Part shown: positions 5,218-6,377 of the stretch, in pieces
Layout of the letters: every line of letters starts with the position of its first letter
Position numbering within the stretch: the stretch's first letter is position 1
Assembly: GCA_030667205.1 (NCBI GenBank)
Contig: DAOUWH010000100.1
Span: 1 to 6,377, forward strand
Length of the DNA: 6,377 nucleotides
Origin: Nitrospirota bacterium
GTDB lineage: Bacteria > Nitrospirota > Thermodesulfovibrionia > Thermodesulfovibrionales > JdFR-86
Direction of reading: 5' to 3'
The notes under the pieces: model-generated
The model's input: only the letters and a program-made list of their open reading frames with translations
What the model was told of the DNA's origin: nothing
Databases searched by the model: none
Translations under genes and position numbers: made by a program

Positions 5218-6377
5218 TTGAGGAAATTAGCTTCGAAGAAATTGCTTGTTAACGTGCTGGGCGCGGTTTACGTCCACACAAAGACCAGCGACGGCGGAGA
5301 CCTTTACATTACGCGTTTCGCCGAATCCAGCCAGAAGCACCTCCAGACAGGAAACTGGTACGAAAAGAACTGGTTTGAAAAGCACAGGATAAGGCTCAAG
5401 GGCACAAGCTACGTCTACAGGGTCCCGACTAAAAACATCCAGGGCAGAAGCCTCGACCTGGTCATCAAGAACTGCCGCGTCGGAGAGGACGTCCCACTCG
5501 ATACCCATACGCTTCAGGAGTTCTGCAACGCCGAGTTCAACAGCCCGTGGGAAGAGTTCGCGCTGGTCACGGAGATGCGAGAGGGGAAGTACGGCCCGCA
5601 GCGCATGAAGCTCAAGACCCAGCGCCCGCTGGCTATTTATGTGCCGCCGGAGAAGATGCAGATGTGGCAGAGCGGAAGGTCACGGTCGAAGATCAACCGC
5701 ATAAGGGCGCGGCACCCGGGCATCGACATCGACATCCTCAAGCAGTACAAGCTCATCTACGAATGGATACGGGGCAAGAACCTCGTAGAGGTCTTCGAGA
5801 CTATAGACCTCCAGGACGATGAGCTTGTGCGCCACCTGAAAAAAATGCAGGGCAAGGCCCTCGGGGACCTCGAAAAGAAGGGCTACCTGATGGCGGACAT
5901 GAAGCCCGAGCACGTCATCATTCACGAGGCGGACTGCAAGCGTATAGAGAAGGCCGAAGGCCCACAGAAACAGGTAGACATGGTCCATCAGCTCCTGAAG
6001 GACGGCAAGTACTCGGTAATCGATTATGAGCTGGTGTTCCGAACGCCCGATCACGAAGAGGAGGTCAAATACTCACGAAGGCATTCCTACCTCGATTACC
6101 AGAGGGGCCGGCTGAAGCCTGGCCGGTTGCCTTCTCACCTGTCCTCCGCGGAGATATTCGGCGTCCCGTATATATTCGGCCATTCCGAAAGCACGGGCGG
6201 CCACCTCTGGGTCGTTGGAAAGAATGGACGTCTGTTCGACTATTTCCTCCCGGAAAGATGGAGGAAAACCCCATCGCTAAGTTTATCCGATACCAACGAA
6301 GTGCTCTACACGGTAACGAAGGACAATATTCATCTCGTCTGGAAGACCTCGCGCGTTGGCGAACGTCCCGATGACAG
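5218..6377 (+). CDS. Protein-kinase-like-fold protein of unknown substrate, 3' partial
   Basis: I translated this by hand from TTG at 5218: at least 386 codons, open at the window edge. A TGA ends 3 bases before the TTG, so the gene cannot start earlier in frame. AGGA (5203-5206) lies 11 bases upstream, and later TTG (5242) and GTG (5254) codons have no good ribosome-binding site. A kinase-fold motif order can be read. A glycine-loop-like LKGTSYVYRVP is at residues 60-70 and a beta3 Lys84 in LVIK. A hinge-like YKLIYEWIRGKNL is at 177-189. The catalytic loop ADMKPEH is at 226-232 (Asp227, Lys229), and IDYE at 268-271 holds the metal-binding Asp269. His232 stands where Ser/Thr kinases have Asn; from memory, WaaP-type lipopolysaccharide kinases also use His there. 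Lys and both Asp residues are kept, so activity is plausible. Residues 288-386 form a further Trp/Tyr-rich block that I cannot assign. No signal peptide or membrane segment is seen. It sits 33 bases behind pckG. The kinase-fold assignment is inferred from motifs alone. Confidence 0.85.
   Translation, partial: MRKLASKKLLVNVLGAVYVHTKTSDGGDLYITRFAESSQKHLQTGNWYEKNWFEKHRIRLKGTSYVYRVPTKNIQGRSLDLVIKNCRVGEDVPLDTHTLQEFCNAEFNSPWEEFALVTEMREGKYGPQRMKLKTQRPLAIYVPPEKMQMWQSGRSRSKINRIRARHPGIDIDILKQYKLIYEWIRGKNLVEVFETIDLQDDELVRHLKKMQGKALGDLEKKGYLMADMKPEHVIIHEADCKRIEKAEGPQKQVDMVHQLLKDGKYSVIDYELVFRTPDHEEEVKYSRRHSYLDYQRGRLKPGRLPSHLSSAEIFGVPYIFGHSESTGGHLWVVGKNGRLFDYFLPERWRKTPSLSLSDTNEVLYTVTKDNIHLVWKTSRVGERPDD

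Noticed and set aside
5680..6054. A 124-codon minus-strand frame opposite the kinase-like gene
   Set aside because: The plus-strand frame is open for the whole 1160 bases and shows ordered motifs. The antisense translation is a hydrophobic shadow without recognisable features.

Overview
The window is 6.4 kb of bacterial chromosome. Codons are GC-rich, gaps between genes are short and AT-rich, and there are no mobile elements, CRISPR arrays or RNA genes that I can see. Several features fit an uncultured deltaproteobacterial/Desulfobacterota-like or Nitrospirota-like Gram-negative lineage: an NtrC/Fis-type regulator, a site-2-type M50 peptidase directly followed by trpS, a GTP-type PEP carboxykinase, and TTG starts. 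This placement is an inference from gene content and was not tested by phylogeny.

Layout. Positions 1-1307 (minus strand) hold an NtrC-like regulator whose last few residues run off the left edge. It keeps a receiver-like domain, a Walker A motif and a clean C-terminal Fis helix-turn-helix. It has lost the phosphoacceptor Asp, the Walker B acidic pair, the sigma54-contacting GAFTGA loop and the sensor II Arg. The 265-base gap at 1308-1572 carries a good sigma70-like promoter on each strand, one for the regulator and one for the rightward genes. It also holds a doubtful small membrane ORF. From 1573 rightward come an M50 metallopeptidase (TTG start, 222 aa), trpS (329 aa, 13-base gap), a 137-base AT-rich gap with a possible promoter, pckG (600 aa), and then, after 33 bases, a TTG-started gene that runs off the right edge (at least 386 aa).

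The right-edge gene is the least familiar part. Read in frame from 5218, it has a protein-kinase-like order of motifs: a beta3 Lys, a hinge, a DMKPEH catalytic loop and an IDYE metal motif. A long C-terminal block that I cannot assign follows. Its tight linkage to pckG suggests co-expression and possibly a functional link to PEP/oxaloacetate metabolism, but no substrate can be read from the sequence.

Together, M50 and trpS look like an ordinary housekeeping pair, and pckG is an ordinary central-carbon enzyme. The two items most worth following up are the degenerate sigma54-activator-like regulator and the kinase-like protein behind pckG.
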